This document shows positions 34,446 through 43,278 of a DNA stretch of 64,000 nt, one piece after another (the first letter of the stretch is position 1; each line of letters starts with the position of its first letter). The stretch comes from CAYWWM01 sp965198025 (GTDB lineage Bacteria > Acidobacteriota > Terriglobia > 2-12-FULL-54-10), in contig OZ240237.1 of NCBI GenBank assembly GCA_965198025.1, positions 1,302,001 to 1,366,000 on the forward strand, written 5' to 3'. The notes under the pieces were generated by a model that had not been told where the DNA came from, ran no database searches, and saw nothing but the letters and a program-made list of their open reading frames with translations. The position numbers and the translations under genes were made by a program.

Positions 34446-35987
34446 CTAGTGAACGTGCCCGTGGGCTGGAATCTGCGGCGACAAAGCGGCCAGCCGAATC
34501 AGGTAGGCCCCCTGGGTTACCACGCGCTCGCCGGGAAGCACTCCTTCCAACGCCTGGACGTAGCCGCCGGTCCTGGCTCCGAGGCGGACTGCCCGCCGGG
34601 AGAAGGATTCGCCCGCCAACTGGACGAAGACCACTGGCCTCCCACCATCATCAATGACTGCGTCTTCCCGTACCGCTACAGTTCGGATTGCCTGCGAAAG
34701 AAACAGCCGGACCTCCAGCGCTTGGCCAATCGCGAGCCTGCGGTCTGCATTGTCCACTTCGTAGATCACACTCAGCGTCCGCGTGTTCGGGTCAATGAAC
34801 CGGCTGATGGAGACGGGCCGGCTCAGCCGGACCGCGGGGCCCGCCACGGGTAATTCGATTTCGGCCCCGCTCAATTGTGGAACGCGGGGCACTTCTGCTT
34901 CAGGAACGCTAGCAACCACATAAACCCGCTCCACGGCTACGATCCGAAACAGCCGGTCCCCCTGGTGCGCGTTCGAGCCAGGCGTGGTGCTCACGTCCGC
35001 CACGATTCCCGCAATCGGGGACCGCAGCGTGAATAGCGATTGATCGGGCAGAGCCCCGTCGGCCAGGCGCGTGTCTTCGTATTGTTTCAATCGCTCCTCG
35101 GCAGCCTTCAGACGAGCCACGGCCAGGTCTTCCGCATCCCGCGCTTCCTCAAGCCGCCTGGCGGGAATCGCGCCTACTTCCAGCAGGCGCTCCACGCGTT
35201 GCCGCTCTCGGCGCGTGTGCCCCAGTTCGATTCGAGCTTCCACAATGGCGAACTCCAATGCAGGCCGGTCCGAGGGGGCGGGGGTCGGAGGAATCAGATA
35301 GGCTAGCGTCTGCCCCGCGGCTACTTCAGATCCCATCACGGGGATCGGACTGGTGCTGGCGATTCTCCCGGTGATGGGGGCCGACACTTCGACTTCTCCT
35401 CCGCTGCGTGGCCGGACTTCTCCCACCACCCGCAAGCTCTCGCGGATCTCCCGCTCCGCTGCCAGTTCGGTGGCGAAATCCAGCGTCCACTGTTGTTCCT
35501 TGAGGAAAGGAATAGACTCCACTTCCGGCTCTAGGGGGGCGGCCATTGCCTCTTCCAGATTCGAGTAAACGGTCACGCTTCCCAGTTCGTGCGTGTCCGT
35601 CCAATTGGATGTCTGCAGCGAAACGGAAAATGCGTAATCTCCCGGCTGTCTCGGTTCGAGGTCCACGCCGAAGATTCCCGGCACGGACGGATCGTCCGTC
35701 TCGAAAGACTCAACCAGCTGGCCATCCCGCCTGAGCTCAATCGCAACCCTGCCTGCGGCAACCGCCTGGAACGCGGTAATATCCGTGAAGTGAACGGCCG
35801 CACGTCCCGTGCCGTCTGCCACCAGTGGAGGATACTCCATGAACAACTCGGTGCGGGCGGTCCAGTTCGTGACGGCAACCGGCTCCGGCTCTTCGGGTTC
35901 CTCCACAGATGCGGCAGGCTGCGGCTGCTGCTGATTGCATCCTGCCAGAAATACGAATAACGAAAAGAATACAATCTCGCTCTTCAT
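34446..35987 (-). CDS. RND periplasmic adaptor lipoprotein (CusB/CzcB family) with extra N-terminal domain
   Basis: A 513-residue lipoprotein: the lipobox FLAGC is at about 13-17. Residues 40-150 form an additional beta-rich domain (AVHFTDITAFQAVAAGRVAIEL), as seen in some metal RND adaptors. The membrane-fusion part has a barrel-sandwich hybrid (VEVSAPITGRIA, then LRSPIAGIVADVSTTPGSN), a helical hairpin near 290-330 and beta-barrel/MP domains. ATG 35987 has GGAGG seven bases upstream and overlaps the TolC-like gene by four bases (ATGA). The frame stays open far upstream across the TolC-like gene, but that part is an out-of-frame shadow. Confidence 0.9.
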   Translation of the reverse strand: MKSEIVFFSLFVFLAGCNQQQPQPAASVEEPEEPEPVAVTNWTARTELFMEYPPLVADGTGRAAVHFTDITAFQAVAAGRVAIELRRDGQLVESFETDDPSVPGIFGVDLEPRQPGDYAFSVSLQTSNWTDTHELGSVTVYSNLEEAMAAPLEPEVESIPFLKEQQWTLDFATELAAEREIRESLRVVGEVRPRSGGEVEVSAPITGRIASTSPIPVMGSEVAAGQTLAYLIPPTPAPSDRPALEFAIVEARIELGHTRRERQRVERLLEVGAIPARRLEEARDAEDLAVARLKAAEERLKQYEDTRLADGALPDQSLFTLRSPIAGIVADVSTTPGSNAHQGDRLFRIVAVERVYVVASVPEAEVPRVPQLSGAEIELPVAGPAVRLSRPVSISRFIDPNTRTLSVIYEVDNADRRLAIGQALEVRLFLSQAIRTVAVREDAVIDDGGRPVVFVQLAGESFSRRAVRLGARTGGYVQALEGVLPGERVVTQGAYLIRLAALSPQIPAHGHVH

Positions 35988-37225
35988 GGCAACACCTCCA
36001 GATTCAACACGGGCTTTCCCGCCGCCCGTTCCAGCTCGATTTCGGCCTGCTTCGACGCCGCGAGCAACTCCAGCACCCGCAAACTCGACTGCCGGTGAAC
36101 GCGGTACGCATCGAGCAGCTCCAGGATTCCCAGTTCGCCTTCCTGGTAGGCGGTCTGCGCGATTTGCTCCAGCTCCCTTCCCTGCTCTTCGAACTGCAGG
36201 CGGTACTCTTCCGCCGCCTGCCACCGCATTCGCAGCGCCTCGAACGCTCCCGTTACTTCCGCCTGAATACGCCGGTCCATTGCCTCCCGGCGATAAGAGG
36301 AGCGCCGCAGTTCCGCTTCGAGTTCGGCTACGCGCGTCTTGCCGCGGTCGAAAACAGGCAAGGAGAGAGAGAACCCGACGTAGGGCCCGTAGTGCAGGCC
36401 TCCGACTCCTTCCGCTCTCTTGAGCCCTACCGAGAAAACCGGATCGGGAATGCGCAAGCGATCGGCCGCTCGCTCCTCCCAGCGAAATTGCTCCTGCTGC
36501 TGTTGTTCCGCCTGGTAGTCCTGCCGGCTTTCCAAGGCAAGTTCGATCAACTCCGGAAGAGGTGGAAGTTCCATCGCTCCACCGAAATTTCCCTGGGCTC
36601 GAATCGAAACCGGGTCCACGCTGGCGTCCAGGAAGGAAACCAGCCGCGAACGCGCCTGCGCGGTCCCGGCCTGCACGGAAACCAGTTCCGCCTGCAGTTC
36701 GGACTCTTCGCGTTCTGCGCGCAACCGGTCGAAGCGCGACCCTTCGCCATGGGCCTCCCGCTCCCGCAAAATCCGCACCACCTCCTGCAACTGCCGGATG
36801 GCATCGCTGATCACGGCTTCCCGCTCCTGCGTCAGCAGCAGGTTGTAAAACGTCCGGCGCATGTCGCTGCACTGCCGCCACAGGTTGTACTCCGCTTGCA
36901 TCTCAGCAGCTTGAACGGCCGAGACCCCGGCCTCCCGCAGGAAGCCCAACCGTCCGTTGAGCGGCAGGGTCTGCTCGACCCGTGCGATCTGCGTCAGTCC
37001 AGCTCCCTCATGGTCAAAGCTGGTCTGCGGGTTCGGCCACAGCGACCAGCTCTGCGTTCGCGCCTCCACGATCGCGGTCCCCGCACGGGATTCCTGCGCG
37101 TAGGGGCTCCGCGTCAGAAAGATCCGCACGGCCTCCCGTTCTCCCAACTCCTGCCCGTGGGCTGGAGACCACACGGACGCTGCCAAGAAGGCGATGCCCA
37201 GAACAATCTGCATGTGCATCAACAT
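35984..37225 (-). CDS. TolC-family outer-membrane efflux protein (CzcC/CusC-like)
   Basis: A 413-residue protein with a signal peptide (IVLGIAFLAASVWSPAHG). Two long helical regions with TolC-like repeats are seen: SPYAQESRAGTAIVEARTQ and EREAHGEGSRFDRLRAEREE in the first half, SLPVFDRGKTRVAELEAELR and AYQEGELGILELLDAYR in the second. The YQEGEL..LLDA pattern is typical of CzcC-type channels. It would form the outer-membrane channel of the metal efflux pump. It lies between the His-rich gene and the adaptor. Confidence 0.9.
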   Translation of the reverse strand: MLMHMQIVLGIAFLAASVWSPAHGQELGEREAVRIFLTRSPYAQESRAGTAIVEARTQSWSLWPNPQTSFDHEGAGLTQIARVEQTLPLNGRLGFLREAGVSAVQAAEMQAEYNLWRQCSDMRRTFYNLLLTQEREAVISDAIRQLQEVVRILREREAHGEGSRFDRLRAEREESELQAELVSVQAGTAQARSRLVSFLDASVDPVSIRAQGNFGGAMELPPLPELIELALESRQDYQAEQQQQEQFRWEERAADRLRIPDPVFSVGLKRAEGVGGLHYGPYVGFSLSLPVFDRGKTRVAELEAELRRSSYRREAMDRRIQAEVTGAFEALRMRWQAAEEYRLQFEEQGRELEQIAQTAYQEGELGILELLDAYRVHRQSSLRVLELLAASKQAEIELERAAGKPVLNLEVLP

Positions 37226-37295
37226 AAGTTCTCCTCAAACGTTGAATTTTGGAACGGAAAACAGGTAGAGCACGGCGTTCTGCGCAAGGGCAAGC

Positions 37296-37688
37296 CTAGG
37301 CTGGAGGGGGTCTGGGGAAGGTGGACGGAACGAAGGGCGGATCGTGCGATTGATAGGCCGGTTGCCAAACGCGATTCGAGTCCGGGGTCGGCCGAACTAG
37401 ACGGCTCGTGTCCACAAGCAAGAACATTGGCGGCAGAAACAAACGCGTCGGATTGGAAACTTGGGCGAGAAAGACCTCGTCCTGATCGGCGCTCTCCGGG
37501 TGAACGGCAGGTGAGTGGTCCTCCCCGTTTCGTGGCAGCGAGAGATGAGAGTGCGCGGCGAGACCCTCCCCATGATGGTGTATTCGCGCATGATCACTGG
37601 CCGGGTTGCCGTGCCGATGGGTGTAGGGTGCTCCGGCGAAGCTTCCCAGTAACGCCCCAATGGTTGCAGCCATGAAGATACGACGCAT
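37296..37688 (-). CDS. Small exported His-rich protein heading the metal efflux operon
   Basis: A 130-residue protein with a signal peptide (MAATIGALLGSFAGA). The mature N-terminus is rich in His (THRHGNPASDHARIHHHGEG, then HSHLS), about ten His within 45 residues, followed by acidic residues and a Pro-rich tail. This suggests periplasmic metal binding. It lies 70 bases before the TolC-like gene on the same strand, so it is probably the first gene of the RND operon. I do not recognise a named family; a short metallochaperone or sensor role is inferred from composition and position. Confidence 0.55.
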   Translation of the reverse strand: MRRIFMAATIGALLGSFAGAPYTHRHGNPASDHARIHHHGEGLAAHSHLSLPRNGEDHSPAVHPESADQDEVFLAQVSNPTRLFLPPMFLLVDTSRLVRPTPDSNRVWQPAYQSHDPPFVPSTFPRPPPA

Positions 37689-37877
37689 CGAAGATCATTC
37701 TACTCGGGGATCACCGAACATCCAAGACTTTTGACACGTTGGATTGCCGGCTAGGCAATCGCTGCCCGGCCAATCCGGGGTATACTGGCCGCCTCACCTC
37801 AAGGGGTAGGGCGCCATGTCGGGTGAGCAAACTGATCACTAGTTAGACTGGAATGAGAGCTGAAAGGAGCCGAAGAG

Positions 37878-39302
37878 ATGTCTTCCATACGATTCATAGT
37901 TCTGGCGGCCTTGTTTTTGGCGAAGCCTCTGTTTGCGCAATCGCCTACAGACCCGTTTCCGGCGCCTATTGTGGTTACCGAGGATGTAATCCGAGTCAGC
38001 TTCGACGAGTTTGCCTCTCTTCCTGACATCGACGGAGTGCCGGCTCGCATGATGCTCTTGGTCGACGAGCCGGGCACGCGCCGTATGTTCGTAAATGACA
38101 TGCGGGGTCCCTTTTACAGCGTAAGTTATGACGGCGAAGCCTTAGTGAAATATCTCGATCTCCGTGCCCCGAAGTGGGGGCTGAGCGTGCAGTCCGATAG
38201 CCGCGAGCGCGGCTTCCAGAGTTTCGCCTTTCATCCGCAGTTCAACCGACCCGGCACTCGCGGCTTCGGCAAGTTCTACACTCTCCTGGACACTGGCAAC
38301 ACGGCACCGGCTCCAGACTTCGCACCCGGAGGTGGTGACAACACCCACGACACGATTCTTCTCGAATGGACCGCCAGAAATCCGGCCGCGGCAGTCTACG
38401 ACAGCGGACCTCCGCGCGAACTGCTCCGGTTCGAACAACCGTTCCGCAACCACAACGCCGGCCTGATCAGCTTCAACCCACTTGCATTGACCGGGGACCC
38501 CGAATTCGGCCTGCTCTACATGAGCTTCGCTGACGGCGGCAGCGGCGGTGACCCGCTTAACCTCGCGCAGAATCGCGGAGCGCCTTATGGAAAGATCCTG
38601 CGCATTGATCCGCTAGGTTCCAACAGCGCCAACGGCAAGTACGGCATTCCCGTGAGCAACCCGCTCACCAACGACAACAACGCCGACACGCTCGGGGAGA
38701 TTTACGCTTGGGGTCTGCGCAATCCGCAACGATATTCCTGGGACCCTGCGAACGGGAACATGTTCGTCGCCGATATCGGGCAGGGCATCGTGGAGGAGAT
38801 CAGCCTCGTCCGGCCGGGAACCAATCTTGGATGGAACAATTGGGAAGGCAGCTTCGCGTTTGCCAACCGGCGAGCGGTCAATCTGGAGAACCCGCGAGGC
38901 GATTATGAGGTCACCTATCCGATCGTCGAGTATGGGCACGAAGACCCGCTGCTTCCTCCCCGATCCTCGGTGACGGTGGGACCCGTCTACCGGCAGAGTA
39001 CGATCCCTCAACTCGAGAACCTGTTGCTGTTCGGCGACATCCCCAGCGGTGAGGTCTTCTACATCCATGCCGACAACCTCCCCGATGGCGGACAGGGTGC
39101 CATCCGGCGGATTCTCTTCAACCACAACGGAGCGACCAAGACGCTGCTGCAATTGATCCAGGAAAAGAACGCCGAGCAGGGCAGGGAGCCGGCCATGCGA
39201 GCCGACTTGCGCTTCGGCGTAGGGCCGGAAGGCCAGATTTTCCTGCTCAACAAGGGTGACGGGGTCGTTCGTCTGCTCGTCCCTGACACCCGTCAGCAAT
39301 AG
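37878..39302 (+). CDS. Exported PQQ-dependent sugar dehydrogenase-like protein
   Basis: A 474-residue protein of the glucose/sorbosone dehydrogenase family. Signal peptide: FIVLAALFLAKPLFAQ. The six-bladed propeller features include GFQSFAFHPQFN, the FRNHNAGLISFNP region with a conserved His, GAPYGKILRIDP, EIYAWGLRNPQRYSWDP, and GQGIVEEISLVRPGTNLGWNNWEG. Members oxidise sugars or other alcohols in the periplasm using PQQ, but many environmental members are uncharacterised. It stands alone, with the metal operon divergent upstream. Confidence 0.88.
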   Translation: MSSIRFIVLAALFLAKPLFAQSPTDPFPAPIVVTEDVIRVSFDEFASLPDIDGVPARMMLLVDEPGTRRMFVNDMRGPFYSVSYDGEALVKYLDLRAPKWGLSVQSDSRERGFQSFAFHPQFNRPGTRGFGKFYTLLDTGNTAPAPDFAPGGGDNTHDTILLEWTARNPAAAVYDSGPPRELLRFEQPFRNHNAGLISFNPLALTGDPEFGLLYMSFADGGSGGDPLNLAQNRGAPYGKILRIDPLGSNSANGKYGIPVSNPLTNDNNADTLGEIYAWGLRNPQRYSWDPANGNMFVADIGQGIVEEISLVRPGTNLGWNNWEGSFAFANRRAVNLENPRGDYEVTYPIVEYGHEDPLLPPRSSVTVGPVYRQSTIPQLENLLLFGDIPSGEVFYIHADNLPDGGQGAIRRILFNHNGATKTLLQLIQEKNAEQGREPAMRADLRFGVGPEGQIFLLNKGDGVVRLLVPDTRQQ

Positions 39303-39443
39303 TTCAATTGAACTCGTTCCGATGCTGTGCTCTGCACTCAAGCGCGTGGCATCAGTTGTAACTTCCATCCACTATCGTCGCTTTGGCCGTCCGACAACAA
39401 CTAACGAAGCCGGCCACAATCGCGTACTTCCGGCCTGAACCGC

Positions 39444-39473
39444 TTGACATGCTTATAGTTGGCTGGTTATGAT
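39444..39473 (+). promoter_or_regulatory. Putative sigma-70 promoter of the DUF1592-DUF1552 operon
   Basis: TTGACA (39444-39449), 18-base spacer, TATGAT (39468-39473). An ATG at 39469 lies inside the -10 box, which supports the start at 39496. Confidence 0.5.
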
Positions 39474-39495
39474 TCGCTTCATCAAGGAGGCCGTC

Positions 39496-41901
39496 ATGCT
39501 CCGAACGATCATGGGTTGCATGGGGATTGTTTTGGCTGGAGTTAGCCATCTTCAGGCTACTACGCAGGAGCCGGTGAGCTCTTCCCCAGCGCCTGCGTCC
39601 GTACACCGCGCGCTGGTCAACCAATATTGTGTTACCTGTCATAACGAACGGTTGCGGACGGCGAACCTACTGCTGGACCAGGCCGACGTCGAGGATCCAA
39701 GTGCCAGCGCGGAAGTATGGGAGAAGGTCGTGCGCAAGTTGCGCACGCGCGCTATGCCCCCATCCGGCATGCCACGGCCTGAAGACGCCAGCTACGACTC
39801 CTTCGTCAACTACCTCGAGACCGAGTTGGATCGTGCTGCTGCGGCCAGCCCGAATCCGGGTCGGCCGGCTGTACATCGCCTGAACCGTACGGAATACACC
39901 AATGCAATCCTGGACCTGCTGGAACTGGCCGTCGATGGCACGGCCCTGCTTCCTGGGGACGATTCTGGCTACGGCTTCGACAACAACGGCGATGTCCTCA
40001 CGGTATCGCCCATGCTCCTGGAACGGTATCTGTCAGCGGCCGGCAAAATCACCCGACTTTCCATCGGCGAACCGGTTAGCAGTCCCATCGTGCAGAGATA
40101 CAGCGTCCCGAAGGGCCTTGTTCAAGAGGACCGCATCAGCGACGATCTCCCGTTCGGATCGCGCGGTGGAACTGCGGTTCGACATTATTTCCCGCTTGAT
40201 GGCGAATACGTCATCCAGGTCCGCTTGCAGCGCGGGAAGCTGGAAGGGATTCTAGGTCTTGCCGAAGAGCATCAGCTCGACATCCGCCTGGATGGCGAGC
40301 GGCTCCAATTGTTCACCATTGGGGGCGCCGATGCGCTCAGAGGGAGAAGGCAGAGCGGAGATCTGCTGGGTCAATACGAGCGCACGGCGGACGCGGAACT
40401 GGAAGTCCGATTTTCCACCACGGCGGGCATGCATCTGATCGGTGTTGCGTTTCTGAAGGACACCGTCAAGAAAGAAGGCGTGCGGGTGCGCCGCGACCGG
40501 AACACCGCTTTCTATGAGGGCGTATCCGATGTCATTGTCATTGGGCCGTACAATGCGACCGGTCCGGGTGACACTCCCAGCCGGCGCAGGATTTTCGTAT
40601 GCTGGCCCGCTAGCCAGACGGAAGAGGAGCCGTGCGCCGCCAGAATTCTTTCCAGTCTGGCCCGCCGCGCATATCGCCGCCCGGTGACCGAAAGGGACAT
40701 CCAACCGTTGCTCGCTCTCTATCGGGAAGGTCGGAGCCAGAGAGGATTTGAGGCCGGAATCGGAATGGCGCTGCGGGGAATCCTGATCAGCACCGGATTC
40801 CTGTTCCGCGTGGAGGCTGATCCCGAGCCGGAACGCGGCGTCTCGCCGGGTACGGCATATGAAGTCAGCGACCTCGAGTTGGCCTCCAGGCTGGCGTTCT
40901 TCCTCTGGAGCAGCATTCCCGACAACGAGCTGTTGAGTTTGGCCGAGCGAGGCCGCCTCAAGAACCCGGCTGTGCTAGAGCAGCAGGTGCTTCGGATGCT
41001 CGCCGATCCGCGGGCCCAGACGATGATGAACAACTTCGCCGGGCAGTGGTTGTACGTGCGCAACATGGCGACGGCGGCGCCGAATCCGGATGAGTTTCCC
41101 GAATTTGACGAGAACCTGCGGCGGGCCTTTCAGAGGGAAACGGCACTTTTCTTCCAGGATATCCTGCGCGAGGACCGCAGTGTCCTCGACCTGCTCGATG
41201 CAGACTATACGTTTGTCAACGAACGTCTGGCCCGCCACTATGGAATCCCGGACGTCTATGGAAACAACTTCCGGCGCGTGACGCTGGCCGATGGGCAGCG
41301 AGGCGGCTTGCTAGGTCAGGGCAGCATTCTCACGGTGACGTCCTATGCCACGCGAACCTCGCCAACGCTGCGTGGCAAGTGGCTGCTCGAAAACATTCTG
41401 GGTACGCCCCCGCCCCCCCCGCCGCCGGACGTTCCGTCTCTGAATGATCGCGGAGAGGATGGCGAAATCCTATCTGTGCGGGAGCAGCTGGAACTGCACC
41501 GCGCCAGCCCCGCCTGTGCGAGCTGCCACAAACTGATGGACCCGCTGGGCTTCGCGCTCGAGAATTTTGACGGCATCGGGCGGTGGCGCACCAGCAGTGG
41601 CTCGGCCAACACCCCGATTGATGCCTCGGGCGTGCTCCCTGACGGATCGGGATTTGACGGGCCGGCTGGGCTCAGGCAAGTCCTGCTCAACCGTCGCGAG
41701 GACTTTGTCAGAACCGTTACTGACCGTTTGCTCACCTACGCCCTGGGCCGCGGGGTGGAATACTACGATCAGCCTGCTGTCCGCAAGATTGTCCGGGAGG
41801 CTGCTCCGAGCAACTACCGATGGTCGGCTCTTGTCTTGGGTATTGTCCGGAGCATACCGTTTCAGATGCGGAGGTCACCAGAACAGGAGGAGGTCCCATG
41901 A
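39496..41901 (+). CDS. DUF1587/DUF1592/DUF1588/DUF1585 cytochrome-like protein
   Basis: About 801 residues. A signal peptide is followed by a c-type heme motif YCVTCH at 44-49 (planctomycete-type cytochrome domain). The usual DUF series follows: HRLNRTEYTNAILDLL near 125 (DUF1587), ARRAYRRPVTERD near 395 (DUF1595/1592), FLWSSIPDNELLSLA near 474 (DUF1592), NERLARHYGIPDVYG (DUF1588), and a second heme motif CASCHKLMDPLGFALENFDGIG near 672 with DUF1585 to the end. Function is unknown; electron transfer outside the cytoplasm is inferred. ATG 39496 has AAGGAGG five bases upstream. It overlaps the DUF1552 gene by four bases. Confidence 0.9.
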   Translation: MLRTIMGCMGIVLAGVSHLQATTQEPVSSSPAPASVHRALVNQYCVTCHNERLRTANLLLDQADVEDPSASAEVWEKVVRKLRTRAMPPSGMPRPEDASYDSFVNYLETELDRAAAASPNPGRPAVHRLNRTEYTNAILDLLELAVDGTALLPGDDSGYGFDNNGDVLTVSPMLLERYLSAAGKITRLSIGEPVSSPIVQRYSVPKGLVQEDRISDDLPFGSRGGTAVRHYFPLDGEYVIQVRLQRGKLEGILGLAEEHQLDIRLDGERLQLFTIGGADALRGRRQSGDLLGQYERTADAELEVRFSTTAGMHLIGVAFLKDTVKKEGVRVRRDRNTAFYEGVSDVIVIGPYNATGPGDTPSRRRIFVCWPASQTEEEPCAARILSSLARRAYRRPVTERDIQPLLALYREGRSQRGFEAGIGMALRGILISTGFLFRVEADPEPERGVSPGTAYEVSDLELASRLAFFLWSSIPDNELLSLAERGRLKNPAVLEQQVLRMLADPRAQTMMNNFAGQWLYVRNMATAAPNPDEFPEFDENLRRAFQRETALFFQDILREDRSVLDLLDADYTFVNERLARHYGIPDVYGNNFRRVTLADGQRGGLLGQGSILTVTSYATRTSPTLRGKWLLENILGTPPPPPPPDVPSLNDRGEDGEILSVREQLELHRASPACASCHKLMDPLGFALENFDGIGRWRTSSGSANTPIDASGVLPDGSGFDGPAGLRQVLLNRREDFVRTVTDRLLTYALGRGVEYYDQPAVRKIVREAAPSNYRWSALVLGIVRSIPFQMRRSPEQEEVP

Positions 41902-43244
41902 TGATTTTTAAGAAGGCGATTCCTCGCCGCACGTTTTTGCGCGGTCTGGGCGCGACGTTCGCATTGCCCCTGTTGGATGGGATGGTGCCGGCATTCGCGG
42001 CCGCCCAGGACACGAAACCCGCGACGCGTCTGGCAATTGTCACGGTTCCGAACGGGATTATCATGGACCGGTGGACCCCAAAAGCCGAAGGGGCGAACTT
42101 CGAACTGACCCCGACGCTCGAGCCGCTGGCTCCGTTTCGGGATCAGATGCTGGTGTTGAGCGGGTTGAATTCGAACGAGGCCCGGCAGCTTCCGGGTGAA
42201 ATCGCAGGCGACCATCCACGCGCTTGCTCAGCGCTCCTGACGGGCGTCCACCCGAAGATGACTTCGGGCGTCGACCTTCGCGCGGGTGTTTCGGTCGACC
42301 AGTATGCAGCGAGAGATCTGGGCCAACACACGCAGCTTGCTTCTCTGGAGCTTGGAATTGAGAACCCCAGCATCGTGGGTTCGTGCGAATCCGCCTATAG
42401 CTGCGCTTACTACAACACTATCTCCTGGCGCACTCCCACGACGCCGATGCCGATGGAAAACCAGCCGCGCGCAGTTTTCGAGCGGCTGTTCGGCGACAGC
42501 GATTCAACGGACCCGAAAGTCAGGGCAGCGCGCCTGCAGGAGAACCGCAGCCTGCTCGATTTCGTCAGTCAGGACGCGGCGCGGCTGCTGGCTACGCTGG
42601 CTCCGAGCGACCGCCTCAAGGTGAACCAGTATCTCGATGCTGTGCGCGACGTCGAGCGGCGCATCCAGATGGCCGAGGAACAATCTACGCGGGAGATGCC
42701 CAGCCTGGAGCGGCCCGTCGGCATCCCGCCCACGTTTACCGAGCACGTCAAGCTGATGATGGACCTCGAAGTGCTTGCCTTCCAGACTGACCTGACGCGA
42801 GTCGCCACGCTCATGACCGGCCACGAAATGAGCAACCTGGGTTTCCCCGAGACCGGCTTCGGCGATCCCTACCACCCGCTGACCCATCACCAGGGCGATC
42901 CTGTGAAAATCGGCAAGGTGGTCCAGGTCAACCGCTTCCACACCACCATGCTCGCCTATTTCCTGGACCGGTTGCGTTCGACGCCGGAAGGCGACGGGTC
43001 GCTGCTCGACCATTCCATGACCCTGTACGCCAGCCCGTTGAGCGACGGGAATCTGCACATTTTCAAGAACCTGCCTGTTCTGCTCGTGGGAGGCGCCAGC
43101 GGGCAAATCAAAGGAGGCCGTCACCTTTCGTATCCGACGGACACTCCGATGGCGAATCTCTACCTGACTATGCTGGAAAAGCTGGGGGTTTCCATTGACA
43201 GCCTCGGCGACAGCACCGGTAGGCTGAACCTGCTGGCGGTGTAG
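41898..43244 (+). CDS. DUF1552 domain protein, Tat-exported
   Basis: A 448-residue protein starting with a twin-arginine-like signal (PRRTFLRGLGATFALPLLDG). The DUF1552 features include RLAIVTVPNGIIMDRWTP, LVLSGLNSNEARQLPGE-like and LTHHQGDPVKIGKVVQVNRFH near 335. It is nearly always paired with a DUF1592-type cytochrome in Planctomycetes and Acidobacteria; an alkaline-phosphatase-like (DUF1501-related) fold has been suggested, with no known reaction. Start ATG 41898 overlaps the upstream stop as ATGA, and AGGAGGAGG lies just before it. Confidence 0.9.
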   Translation: MMIFKKAIPRRTFLRGLGATFALPLLDGMVPAFAAAQDTKPATRLAIVTVPNGIIMDRWTPKAEGANFELTPTLEPLAPFRDQMLVLSGLNSNEARQLPGEIAGDHPRACSALLTGVHPKMTSGVDLRAGVSVDQYAARDLGQHTQLASLELGIENPSIVGSCESAYSCAYYNTISWRTPTTPMPMENQPRAVFERLFGDSDSTDPKVRAARLQENRSLLDFVSQDAARLLATLAPSDRLKVNQYLDAVRDVERRIQMAEEQSTREMPSLERPVGIPPTFTEHVKLMMDLEVLAFQTDLTRVATLMTGHEMSNLGFPETGFGDPYHPLTHHQGDPVKIGKVVQVNRFHTTMLAYFLDRLRSTPEGDGSLLDHSMTLYASPLSDGNLHIFKNLPVLLVGGASGQIKGGRHLSYPTDTPMANLYLTMLEKLGVSIDSLGDSTGRLNLLAV

Positions 43245-43278
43245 AATTTCCCAAGCGGAAGAACGACTCGATCGTGCA

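Noticed and set aside
35988..36881. Upstream extension of the RND adaptor frame
   Set aside because: It overlaps the TolC-like gene out of frame and is Gly/Arg-rich; the lipobox and ribosome site at 35987 fix the start.
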